Of a stretch of DNA of 11,570 nucleotides, positions 1 to 9,083 are shown in pieces. Where the stretch lies: positions 5,077 through 16,646 of the forward strand of contig DGFH01000380.1 of assembly GCA_002391565.1 (NCBI GenBank), in the 5' to 3' direction. Each line of letters begins with the position of its first letter. Within the stretch, counting starts at the first letter, position 1. The notes under the pieces were generated by a model, which saw only the letters and a list, made by a program, of their open reading frames with translations, ran no database searches and was not told the DNA's origin. Source of the stretch: Anaerolineales bacterium UBA3905 (GTDB taxonomy: Bacteria > Chloroflexota > Anaerolineae > Caldilineales > Caldilineaceae). Made by a program: the position numbers and the translations under genes.

Positions 1-564
1 CTCGATGATGCGCACCTCGACCGTGTCCCCTGGTTTCACCACATCTTCCGGCTTGGCGACGAAACCCTCGGCCATCTCGCGCACATGCAGCAACGCATCG
101 CGCCCGACGCCGATGTCGATGAAGGCGCCGTAGGGAAGGATGCGCGTGACGGTGCCTTCCACCACTTCGCCGACCTGCAAGTCGCGGATCGTGCGCTTGC
201 CCGGTTCGATCATGGTGAGGCTGATGCGGTTGCGATCGCGATCCAGCTTCTTAATCCAGAGGGTGACCTGCTGCCCTTCTTTGAGCAGATCCGACACCTT
301 CGCTACGCGTGTGGTCGACAGTTCGGAAATGTGCACCAGGCCGTCACGTCCGACGCCGATATCCACGAAGGCGCCAAACTCGGTGATGCGCTTGACCGTA
401 CCCTGCAGCGCCTGCCCGACGCTGAGCAGTTTGACGACTGGCCCACCCTCGCCAGTGGACTCAGTGGCTGACGCCGCAGCTTTTGTTTCCACTGTCGCAA
501 CGGGCGTTTGTTCCTGGGTCGGTGCGCTCACCTCTGGGGCCTGAACCAATTCTTGTTCGCTCAT
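1..564 (-). CDS. S1-domain RNA-binding protein (ribosomal protein S1-like), 3' end outside window
   Basis: Reading leftwards from 564, the frame stays open for 188 codons to the window edge, so the C-terminus is missing. Residues 1-45 are an acidic, Gln/Ala/Thr-rich, probably disordered tail (MSEQELVQAPE...). An S1 OB-fold follows at about 48-120, with the typical pattern GxVxxITEFGAFVDIG, GLVHISELS and a closing DRDRNRISLTM. A second S1 repeat starts at about 132 (VEGTVTRILPYGAFIDIG, ALLHVREM) and is cut by the edge. S1 repeats bind single-stranded RNA. In bacteria such proteins act in mRNA loading on the 30S subunit or as RNA chaperones. Two starts are possible, ATG at 570 and ATG at 564. 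The GGAGG motif (573-577) lies 2 nt from the first and 8 nt from the second, so 564 is preferred. It could be rpsA itself or a shorter S1-like paralogue; the repeat count would decide and is not visible. Confidence 0.9.
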   Translation of the reverse strand, partial: MSEQELVQAPEVSAPTQEQTPVATVETKAAASATESTGEGGPVVKLLSVGQALQGTVKRITEFGAFVDIGVGRDGLVHISELSTTRVAKVSDLLKEGQQVTLWIKKLDRDRNRISLTMIEPGKRTIRDLQVGEVVEGTVTRILPYGAFIDIGVGRDALLHVREMAEGFVAKPEDVVKPGDTVEVRIIE

Positions 565-572
565 TTCCATGT

Positions 573-578
573 CCTCCC
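573..578 (-). promoter_or_regulatory. Ribosome binding site deciding the start of the S1-domain gene
   Basis: On the minus strand GGGAGG lies just upstream of two in-frame ATGs. The spacing is about 2 nt to the ATG at 570 and 8 nt to the ATG at 564. Only the second is normal for a Shine-Dalgarno site, which supports the protein beginning MSEQE. Confidence 0.7.
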
Positions 579-640
579 GAACACTACCGGCGCAGCGTGT
601 CACCGCGCCTCGATTCACACAATTTTCTTTTCTATGCAGT

Positions 641-656
641 CGAATCAGAAGATTCG
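641..656. repeat. Inverted repeat in the S1 gene leader
   Basis: Perfect 6-bp arms CGAATC and GATTCG flank the 4-nt loop AGAA. The repeat lies between the predicted S1 promoter and its ribosome binding site, so it would be transcribed as a small hairpin in the leader. It could be an operator or an RNA element. The short arms make chance plausible. Confidence 0.35.
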
Positions 657-672
657 TTTGATTATCCTGTCC

Positions 673-702
673 AGTATAGCCGCGACCGGCGCGATTTGCC
701 AA
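673..702 (-). promoter_or_regulatory. Sigma-70-type promoter for the S1-domain gene
   Basis: On the minus strand TTGGCA (697-702) and TATACT (673-678) are separated by 18 nt. Each hexamer differs from consensus at one position. Transcription would start near 666, giving a leader of about 100 nt before the S1 start. The same hexamer pair with the same spacing recurs upstream of the WS/DGAT gene. Confidence 0.6.
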
Positions 703-743
703 AGCACAAGGGGCGGGATTGCACAAATATTGCAAAGAGTGTC

Positions 744-752
744 TGGTATAAT
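744..752 (+). promoter_or_regulatory. Extended -10 promoter for the carboxypeptidase unit
   Basis: TGGTATAAT contains a perfect TATAAT (747-752) preceded by the TG dinucleotide of extended -10 promoters. No good -35 lies 16-18 nt upstream; the closest candidates, TTGCAA at 730-735 and TTGCAC at 719-724, are wrongly spaced. Extended -10 promoters often do without a -35. The predicted start near 759 leaves a leader of about 80 nt before the GTG at 839. Confidence 0.6.
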
Positions 753-785
753 GGGGAGCCGAACCACCCGCACACAGCCAGTCCG

Positions 786-806
786 CTGCGTGCGAATCAC
801 ACGCAG
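786..806 (+). repeat. Hairpin in the carboxypeptidase mRNA leader
   Basis: CTGCGTG (786-792) and CACGCAG (800-806) are perfect 7-bp complements around the loop CGAATCA. The element lies between the predicted transcription start and the ribosome binding site (827-833). It does not cover the ribosome binding site and has no following U-run, so it is not a terminator. An mRNA-stabilising stem or operator is possible. Confidence 0.4.
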
Positions 807-838
807 TTATCAAGTCATGTAGAAACAAAGGAGTCAAT

Positions 839-2359
839 GTGGACGCTGTGTGGCAGTCGCAACGGAATGAGCTATTCGCACGCTGGCAGGAGATTTACGA
901 TCTGACCGGGATCGCCGCGTTGCTGAGTTGGGATCAGAGCACTTATATGCCGGTCGGTGGGGGCAGTGTGCGCGGGCGGCAACTGGCTTTGCTCGAACGG
1001 CTGGCGCATGAACGCCGCACCGATCCCGCCATCGGTCGACTGCTGGATGTATTGCAGCCTTACGCCGAGTCGCTGCCTGCCGACGCTGACGACGTCGCTC
1101 AATTGCGTGTGATGCGCAAAATCTACGAACGCTCCACCCGCGTCCCCGCCGCCTTTGCCGCTGAATTTGCCGAGCACACCGCCAACTCGTATATGGCGTG
1201 GGTGGCGGCGCGCCCGCAAGATGATTTCGCCGCCGTGCGCCCCTACCTGCAGAAGACCCTGGACATGAGCCGTCAACTGGCAGAGTTCTTCCCCGGCTGC
1301 GCCCACATCGCCGACCCCTTGATCGACTTTGCCGACGAGGGAATGACGGTGGCGACGATCCGCCCACTCTTCGAGGAACTGCGCCAGGCGCTGACGCCGC
1401 TGGTGGCGACCATCAGCCAACGCCCGCCCGTCAACGACAGCTTCCTGCACCGTCACTACCCCAAGCTGCAGCAAATTGCCTTTGGCGAGCCGATCATTCG
1501 CGCGTTTGGCTACGATTTTGCGCGCGGGCGTCAGGATGAGACTCACCACCCCTTCATGACCAAGTTCGCCCACGACGATGTGCGGATTACGACGCGCATC
1601 GATGAATATGATCTGGGCAACGCTCTCTTTAGCACCATGCACGAGGCGGGCCACGCCCTCTATGAGCAGGGCATCGACGCGGCTTACGCTTCGACCGCTC
1701 TGGACACCGGGGCGTCGGCAGGCGTCCATGAAAGCCAGTCGCGCCTGTGGGAAAATATCGTCGGGCGCAGCCGGCGCTTTTGGGAGCATTACTTTCCTGC
1801 CCTGCAGGCCGCCTTTCCAGAGCAACTGGCTGATGTCGATGTGGAGGCCTTCCACCGCGCTGTCAACCGCGTGAAGCCGTCGCTGATCCGCACGGAGGCG
1901 GACGAAGTCACCTATAATCTGCATGTCATCATCCGCTTCGGCCTGGAGCTAGAATTGCTGGAAGGCAAGCTGACTATCGACGACCTGCCGGAAGCCTGGC
2001 GCGCGCGCTATCACGAGAATCTGGGCGTGTACGCGCCGGACGATCGCGACGGCGTGATGCAAGATGTCCACTGGTTTGGCGGGCCGATTGGGGGAAGTTT
2101 CCAGGGCTACGCGTTGGGCAACATCATGGCGTCACAATTCTACGCAGCAGCGCTGGCTGCACATCCAGAGATCGAGGATGAAATTGGCGCCGGGCGCTTC
2201 GCCACACTGCACACCTGGCTGCGCGAAAACATCTACTGCCACGGCGCCAGGTACACCGCACAGGAATTGCTGACGCGCGTCACCGGTCAGCCGTTGACGC
2301 TGGCGCCCTATCTCACCTACCTGCGCACCAAGTATAGCGCCATCTACGGCCCGCTGTAA
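839..2359 (+). CDS. M32-family metallocarboxypeptidase (thermostable carboxypeptidase 1-like)
   Basis: This is a 506-residue cytosolic zinc peptidase that removes C-terminal residues from peptides (EC 3.4.17.19 family), a normal M32 length. All the hallmark motifs are visible: DxRxT at 247-251 (DVRIT), zinc-binding HEAGH at 268-272 with catalytic Glu269, HESQ at 297-300 supplying the third metal ligand (Glu298), IRxEADE at 350-356, and GxxQDxHW at 405-412. There is no signal peptide. The start is GTG at 839, preceded by AAAGGAG (827-833) at 5-nt spacing. An ATG overlaps it at 837 but is in another frame and leads nowhere long. It is the first gene of a rightward unit with 43 nt to the next gene, driven by an extended -10 promoter. 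Its likely role is peptide turnover. Confidence 0.96.
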   Translation: MDAVWQSQRNELFARWQEIYDLTGIAALLSWDQSTYMPVGGGSVRGRQLALLERLAHERRTDPAIGRLLDVLQPYAESLPADADDVAQLRVMRKIYERSTRVPAAFAAEFAEHTANSYMAWVAARPQDDFAAVRPYLQKTLDMSRQLAEFFPGCAHIADPLIDFADEGMTVATIRPLFEELRQALTPLVATISQRPPVNDSFLHRHYPKLQQIAFGEPIIRAFGYDFARGRQDETHHPFMTKFAHDDVRITTRIDEYDLGNALFSTMHEAGHALYEQGIDAAYASTALDTGASAGVHESQSRLWENIVGRSRRFWEHYFPALQAAFPEQLADVDVEAFHRAVNRVKPSLIRTEADEVTYNLHVIIRFGLELELLEGKLTIDDLPEAWRARYHENLGVYAPDDRDGVMQDVHWFGGPIGGSFQGYALGNIMASQFYAAALAAHPEIEDEIGAGRFATLHTWLRENIYCHGARYTAQELLTRVTGQPLTLAPYLTYLRTKYSAIYGPL

Positions 2360-2402
2360 GCGCCATCAAATCTTGAACACCACCTACCAGGAGGAAGCAA
2401 GC

Positions 2403-2969
2403 ATGACCTTTGCCGAAGTTGACCAACGCTACCGGGAGTTGAAACAGCAATTCGACGCCGGTGCGCTTTCTGCCGAGGAGTTTGACGATGCGTTGCGCAG
2501 CCTGATGATTCAGGATGAAGTGGGACGCTGGTGGGCGAAGGCGCGTGACAGCGGGCAATGGCATGTCTACGACGCGGTGATGGAGCGTTGGACGCCCGCC
2601 GCGCCGCCGCCGCCAACCCCGCCGCCGACCATGCCGTCGCTGTCGCACCCAACGGAACGAACGACGACGCCAGACCCTGCGGCGTCGGACAGGATGGAGG
2701 CACAACCGCTGCAACCGGCGCAATGGTATGGCGGCGCTGACGCTGGCGTTGGTCAACCGGAATTGTCGCCAGGGCTGAAGGTCGTCTTTTACATCGTGTC
2801 CTTTCTGGTGCCGATCGCCGGCATCGTGCTCTTTTTTGTCTACCGCGGCAAGCCGGCGCCAGAGGATCGCGCAGCGGCCAGGCTCTTCTTGATCCTGGGC
2901 GTCATCGCCTTTGCGTTGAGTTGCGTGTGCCCGTTCCTGGCTACGGTCATGCTGGCGCCGTTTGTTTGA
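2403..2969 (+). CDS. Small two-helix membrane protein with proline-rich linker, function unknown
   Basis: I do not recognise a named function for this 188-residue protein. Residues 1-35 are a charged helical segment (RYRELKQQFDAGALSAEEFDD) resembling the short SHOCT-type helix seen at the ends of many bacterial proteins. Residues 36-63 carry an aromatic pattern, GRWWAKARDSGQWHVYD followed by ERW, like small W/Y-rich adaptor modules. A disordered Pro/Thr-rich linker covers about 65-120, with a run of prolines near 67-75. Two hydrophobic helices at about 125-147 and 160-182 are joined by a short basic/acidic loop, so the N-terminal module is probably cytoplasmic. The ATG at 2403 follows AGGAGG with about 8-nt spacing. 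An in-frame TTG at 2373 would absorb that ribosome binding site and is rejected. It lies 43 nt after the carboxypeptidase gene, probably co-transcribed. Confidence 0.85.
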   Translation: MTFAEVDQRYRELKQQFDAGALSAEEFDDALRSLMIQDEVGRWWAKARDSGQWHVYDAVMERWTPAAPPPPTPPPTMPSLSHPTERTTTPDPAASDRMEAQPLQPAQWYGGADAGVGQPELSPGLKVVFYIVSFLVPIAGIVLFFVYRGKPAPEDRAAARLFLILGVIAFALSCVCPFLATVMLAPFV

Positions 2970-3011
2970 GAAGCAGTTGGAAAGTTGTCAGCTTTTGGAT
3001 GACGAGCCAGC

Positions 3012-3773
3012 ATGAAGCGCATCGACATGCGTGCGGCGTGGAATCGAGCGTCAGCCGATTATCAACGCCGTCACGCCATCTCCACCCACAGCGCGCACTA
3101 CGGCCCGTGGGCGCCACTTGAAAATGAGTTGCGCTTGCTGGGCGACGTGCGCGGGCGCCGCATTCTGGAGGTTGGCTGTGGCGGCGGACAGTGCAGCATC
3201 GCCTTCGCCAGGCAGGGCGCCATCGCTGCTGGCATCGACCTGAGCGACGCCCAACTTGACTATGCGCGTGCGCTGGCGGCGGCGGAAGGCGTCGCCGTCG
3301 AGTTCGTGCGCGGCGCAGCGGACGATCTGCACCACTTCGCCGATGGCGCGTGGGACATAGTCTTCAGTGTCTACGCGTTCCAGTATGTCGCCGACATGCC
3401 GCGCTGCCTGGGCGAGTGTGCGCGTGTGTTGCGCCCGCACGGTCGGCTTGTCTTCAGCCTGGATCACCCCTTCCGCGCTTGCTTCTTCGACGCTGTCGAG
3501 CAGGATGTCACCCTCTACCCGGCGCGCAGTTACTTCGACGCCAGCCCAATGGCCTGGACCTTCGCCGACACCGGCGTATGGATGCATTCTTATCATCACA
3601 CTTTTGCGGCGTGGATCGAGATGTTGACGGCGGCGGGCTTTCGCTTGCTGCGCCTGCTGGAGCCAGCGCCGCCCACAGAGATGCTGGACGACATCTGGCC
3701 CGACGACGATCCGCTGTCGGCGTTGCGCCACATTCCGCCGACGGTGATCTTCGTGGCGGAACGGAGTGAATAA
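3012..3773 (+). CDS. Class I SAM-dependent methyltransferase (UbiE/type 11-like)
   Basis: This 253-residue soluble enzyme is predicted to transfer a methyl group from S-adenosylmethionine; the substrate cannot be read from sequence. The Rossmann-fold motifs are clear: glycine-rich motif I ILEVGCGGGQ at 51-60, the ribose-binding acidic residue Asp76 in GIDLS, an adenine-side Asp104/Asp105 in AADDL, FSVYAFQYV at 118-126 (strand 4), and RVLRPHGRLVFSLDHP at 138-153. The C-terminal part (DHPF, then an aromatic-rich stretch with SYHHTFAAWIEML and AGF) resembles small-molecule methyltransferases of the type 11 group. The gene starts 42 nt after the membrane-protein gene. No strong ribosome binding site is visible, so the nearby in-frame ATG at 3027 is an alternative start. 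It is probably the last gene of the rightward unit. Confidence 0.92.
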   Translation: MKRIDMRAAWNRASADYQRRHAISTHSAHYGPWAPLENELRLLGDVRGRRILEVGCGGGQCSIAFARQGAIAAGIDLSDAQLDYARALAAAEGVAVEFVRGAADDLHHFADGAWDIVFSVYAFQYVADMPRCLGECARVLRPHGRLVFSLDHPFRACFFDAVEQDVTLYPARSYFDASPMAWTFADTGVWMHSYHHTFAAWIEMLTAAGFRLLRLLEPAPPTEMLDDIWPDDDPLSALRHIPPTVIFVAERSE

Positions 3774-3796
3774 GGCGCCGCCCCAGGGCAACGCCA

Positions 3797-3814
3797 TGTC
3801 GCATGACAGCGACA
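3797..3814. repeat. Small inverted repeat between convergent genes
   Basis: TGTCGC and GCGACA flank a 6-nt loop in the 96-nt gap between the methyltransferase and the acetyltransferase, which run towards each other. The position suits a bidirectional terminator, but no T-run follows on either strand, so it is at best a weak one. Confidence 0.3.
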
Positions 3815-3869
3815 CTGAGGCAAGAGAGGCTGCCGGCGTCACCCCTTGCACCGCACCCTTCTCCACACT

Positions 3870-4664
3870 CTAGCTTCCGCCCGGCGTCGAGGCGCGGTCG
3901 CTCTCCTCCACAAACTCGACAAAGGCGTAGGGGTCAGCCTGCAGCGCGGCAAGGGCGGCTTCCCACATGGCAGCCGCATCAAAGAGATAGACGCGCGCCG
4001 CCAACACCTGGCCGACCCGCAGCGCAGGTGAGATTAGCTGCGTCGCAATGCGGTCGTAGCGCTGGCGCACCCCGGCGAAGCCATGCGGCGTATAGCGCCT
4101 CACCGTGCGCACACCGTTGCCGTCCACCAGGGTGTAGTCAAGCGGTGCGCCGAATAAGTAAGGTGGATTGACCAGCTCTTCGATGGCGTGAAAGGATGTG
4201 TTGGGAAGCAAGCCGCAACCTAACATCAGAATTTTGCCGCGAAAAGTGGGCAACAAGCGAAAGGGAGAGTGTTGGCCGCAAGGGGTGCGGTCGTCGCCGT
4301 GCGCAGCCAACAGCGCAGCTGTGGCTGGCCCGCTGCTGCACACCGAATGCGTCGGATGCAGGCTGCGCTGAACGCCCGGTGTGCGGCGGAAGGTCTCGGC
4401 AATGACGCCGACATTCGCAGGGGTCTCTGTCAGATCAAAGTAGGGATGCGCGGGCGTTACGGTGGCGTAGCTGAGGGCGGGCATCAGCAGCGTGCCAGCG
4501 GGACCGAGCGCCTGCTGCAGCCCGGCGATCACGGTCGGCGCGCCCCCGGGCACGAAGCCCAGCGCGCGCAGCGATGCGTGCACCAGCAAGATGTCGCCGG
4601 CTTCTACGCCGCTGGCGCGTACATCATGGGCAATGCGTGCGATGACAGACGCCTCGTCGCTCAT
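3870..4664 (-). CDS. AAC(3)-family (Antibiotic_NAT) aminoglycoside N-acetyltransferase-like protein
   Basis: This 264-residue cytosolic enzyme belongs to the AAC(3)/YokD family, which moves acetyl from acetyl-CoA to an amino group. Known members inactivate aminoglycosides, but many chromosomal ones have unknown substrates. Family patterns visible are LLVHASLRALG at 26-36, GTLLMPALS at 57-65, SLHPTHSVCSSG at 101-112 (the conserved HPxxS block) and LGCGLLPNTSFHAIEE at 148-163. Length is normal for the family, and nothing suggests truncation. Its ATG overlaps the stop of the upstream SWIM-like gene by 4 nt (ATGA, 4661-4664), with GGAGAA (4671-4676) about 6 nt before the start, so translation is probably coupled. 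It is the last gene of the helicase operon. Family membership is strong; actual drug resistance is unproven. Confidence 0.92.
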   Translation of the reverse strand: MSDEASVIARIAHDVRASGVEAGDILLVHASLRALGFVPGGAPTVIAGLQQALGPAGTLLMPALSYATVTPAHPYFDLTETPANVGVIAETFRRTPGVQRSLHPTHSVCSSGPATAALLAAHGDDRTPCGQHSPFRLLPTFRGKILMLGCGLLPNTSFHAIEELVNPPYLFGAPLDYTLVDGNGVRTVRRYTPHGFAGVRQRYDRIATQLISPALRVGQVLAARVYLFDAAAMWEAALAALQADPYAFVEFVEESDRASTPGGS

Positions 4665-5593
4665 CCATTGTTCTCCGCAGGGTCGCTCTCGTCGGGAATC
4701 AACTCTTCATCGGGCGTAAAGGCCATGTCCCAGGCGCGGCGTGTGACGCGGTGATAAACAGCCTGCAACTGGGCGTAGGCTGCATTGCCGTCGTCTGTAG
4801 TGTTGATGGGGCCAAGCCGACGTAAGAGCGCCAGTTCGACTGCCGGCTGCGCCAGGTGATAATGGACATCCTCCAGTAGTTTACGCCGTCCCCAGAAATC
4901 GGCAATGTGGGCGTCGAGCCGGACGACGGCCGCGGTTTCGGCCTGTGCGTTGTGCAACGGCGGGGTGTAAAACGCGGGTTCAGCAGCAGGTTGCACCGGC
5001 GGCGGCGCGGATTGCACCGCCAACACCTGCACTTCGCGGTTGCGTTTTTCTTGCAGCGCGGCCAACACCTGCTCGCGGTCGCGCCCACGCAGCCGCAACA
5101 GCAACCACGGGTCTTCGGTCACCATTTCCCCTAACTGCACGTAGGCGGCGATCAAGGGGCGGCAGGCGCCATCGGCAGGCGCGGTTTTGCCTCCGGCTGG
5201 CGTGCAAAGTTGTTCTAACTCGGCGGCGGTGGCTGGCAATAGCCAGCTGCCGGCGTCGGTAAAGACCTGCTCGATCTCGGCAGGCATATTGCCGGCCAGC
5301 AATTGGGCCACGAAGAGCGCCTGGCTGCCCAGCGCGTTGATGATGCCTTCCCACTGCACGTCGCTCAGGGTGGGGAAACGCACTTCGACCAGGGTGACGC
5401 CATTGTCGCGCTCGACCACCTGCGCTTGCAGCAATCCTGGCTGCACCTCCAGCCGTTTGACGCGCAAACCGCGCAGCGCCGCCGGCTCGGTCGAGACGCC
5501 CAGTTGTTGCATGAATTTCGTCCAGCGGCGTTGCCACCATGCGCCGCCGGCTGCCGGCTGCGCCGTGTTATGCGCCAGCGTGTTGACCGCCAT
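4661..5593 (-). CDS. SWIM-family partner of SNF2 helicase, zinc finger degenerate
   Basis: This 310-residue cytosolic protein has the layout of the SWIM zinc-finger proteins usually encoded beside bacterial SNF2 helicases. It has an N-terminal WWQRRW segment (19-24) and a compact domain at 40-115 (RGLRVKRLEVQPGLLQAQV, IEQVF). The SWIM region follows at about 117-150, then the family-typical LLLRLRGRDREQVLAAL (164-180), a Pro-rich linker, and a closing LALLRRLGP (254-262). SWIM fingers normally read CxCx(n)CxH. Here only Cys130 and Cys144 remain; the second Cys is replaced by Pro132 and the His by Pro146, so zinc binding is doubtful. The start follows AAGGAGG (5598-5604), which overlaps the helicase stop codon. 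The gap to the helicase is 9 nt. SWIM domains elsewhere mediate DNA or protein contacts, so a helicase adaptor role is inferred. Confidence 0.8.
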   Translation of the reverse strand: MAVNTLAHNTAQPAAGGAWWQRRWTKFMQQLGVSTEPAALRGLRVKRLEVQPGLLQAQVVERDNGVTLVEVRFPTLSDVQWEGIINALGSQALFVAQLLAGNMPAEIEQVFTDAGSWLLPATAAELEQLCTPAGGKTAPADGACRPLIAAYVQLGEMVTEDPWLLLRLRGRDREQVLAALQEKRNREVQVLAVQSAPPPVQPAAEPAFYTPPLHNAQAETAAVVRLDAHIADFWGRRKLLEDVHYHLAQPAVELALLRRLGPINTTDDGNAAYAQLQAVYHRVTRRAWDMAFTPDEELIPDESDPAENNG

Positions 5594-5597
5594 CCGT

Positions 5598-5602
5598 CCT
5601 CC

Positions 5603-5604
<2 letters not shown>
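5598..5604 (-). promoter_or_regulatory. Ribosome binding site overlapping the helicase stop codon
   Basis: AAGGAGG on the minus strand shares two bases with the helicase TAA stop (5603-5605) and sits 4 nt from the ATG of the SWIM-like gene. This tight arrangement supports co-transcription and re-initiation from helicase to partner. Confidence 0.7.
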
Positions 5605-8962
<3,358 letters not shown>

Positions 8963-8969
8963 AACGGAT

Positions 8970-8999
8970 ATTGTACCGCGCAGCGCAAACCAAAATCAA
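8970..8999 (-). promoter_or_regulatory. Promoter of the helicase operon, predicted leaderless
   Basis: On the minus strand TTGATT (8994-8999) and TACAAT (8970-8975) are spaced by 18 nt. Only seven bases separate the -10 from the helicase ATG, so the expected start of transcription coincides with the start codon. The absence of any Shine-Dalgarno motif before the ATG agrees with a leaderless mRNA. Confidence 0.6.
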
Positions 9000-9005
9000 A
9001 TCATG

Positions 9006-9017
9006 GAACGCGCGTTC
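9006..9017. promoter_or_regulatory. Candidate LexA (SOS) box upstream of the helicase operon
   Basis: GAACGCGCGTTC is a perfect 12-bp palindrome that fits GAAC-N4-GTTC, the LexA-binding consensus of Bacillus and actinobacteria. It lies six bases upstream of the predicted -35 (8994-8999), where a repressor could block polymerase. The downstream gene is a DNA translocase, a plausible SOS target. No lexA gene is in the window, and the box type used by this organism is unknown. Scanning by eye, I saw no other exact match in the window. Confidence 0.5.
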
Positions 9018-9044
9018 GGTAAGAAATTGTTGGTGGAAATCACA

Positions 9045-9083
9045 TCACACGTCAGGCGTCACACGTCACGCGTCAGGGATCAC
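9045..9083. repeat. Heptad direct-repeat patch (TCAnnCG)
   Basis: From 9045 the sequence reads as five consecutive 7-bp units starting TCA (for example TCACACG, TCAGGCG, TCACGCG), then TCAC. Units one and two together match units three and four at 13 of 14 bases. The patch overlaps the stop codon of the Pro/Thr-rich protein gene (9080-9082) and extends into the 117-nt gap before the helicase. There is no spacer structure, so it is not a CRISPR. Confidence 0.65.

Noticed and set aside
817..822. ATG-TAG start-stop minimal upstream open frame before the carboxypeptidase
   Set aside because: It has no ribosome binding site, and a chance ATG followed by TAG is common; no evidence it is used.
872..1924. 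Long open frame of 350 codons on the minus strand opposite the carboxypeptidase
   Set aside because: It is a shadow of a high-GC coding region. The plus-strand frame carries every M32 motif, while the antisense product shows no domain and has no promoter or ribosome binding site.
2373..2402. TTG start extending the membrane protein by ten residues
   Set aside because: The extension would translate the AGGAGG ribosome binding site itself. The ATG at 2403 has ideal spacing from that site.
3774..3869. Strong bidirectional rho-independent terminator between convergent genes
   Set aside because: Only a 6-bp stem is present and neither strand has a T-run after it, so only an inverted repeat is reported.
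3870..4664. Acquired antibiotic-resistance cassette
   Set aside because: The gene is fused by a 4-nt overlap into a chromosomal operon, with no transposase, integron site or flanking repeats. Base composition looks like that of its neighbours.
9045..9083. CRISPR-like array
   Set aside because: The period is only seven bases with no spacers and no cas genes nearby; it is a simple direct-repeat patch.
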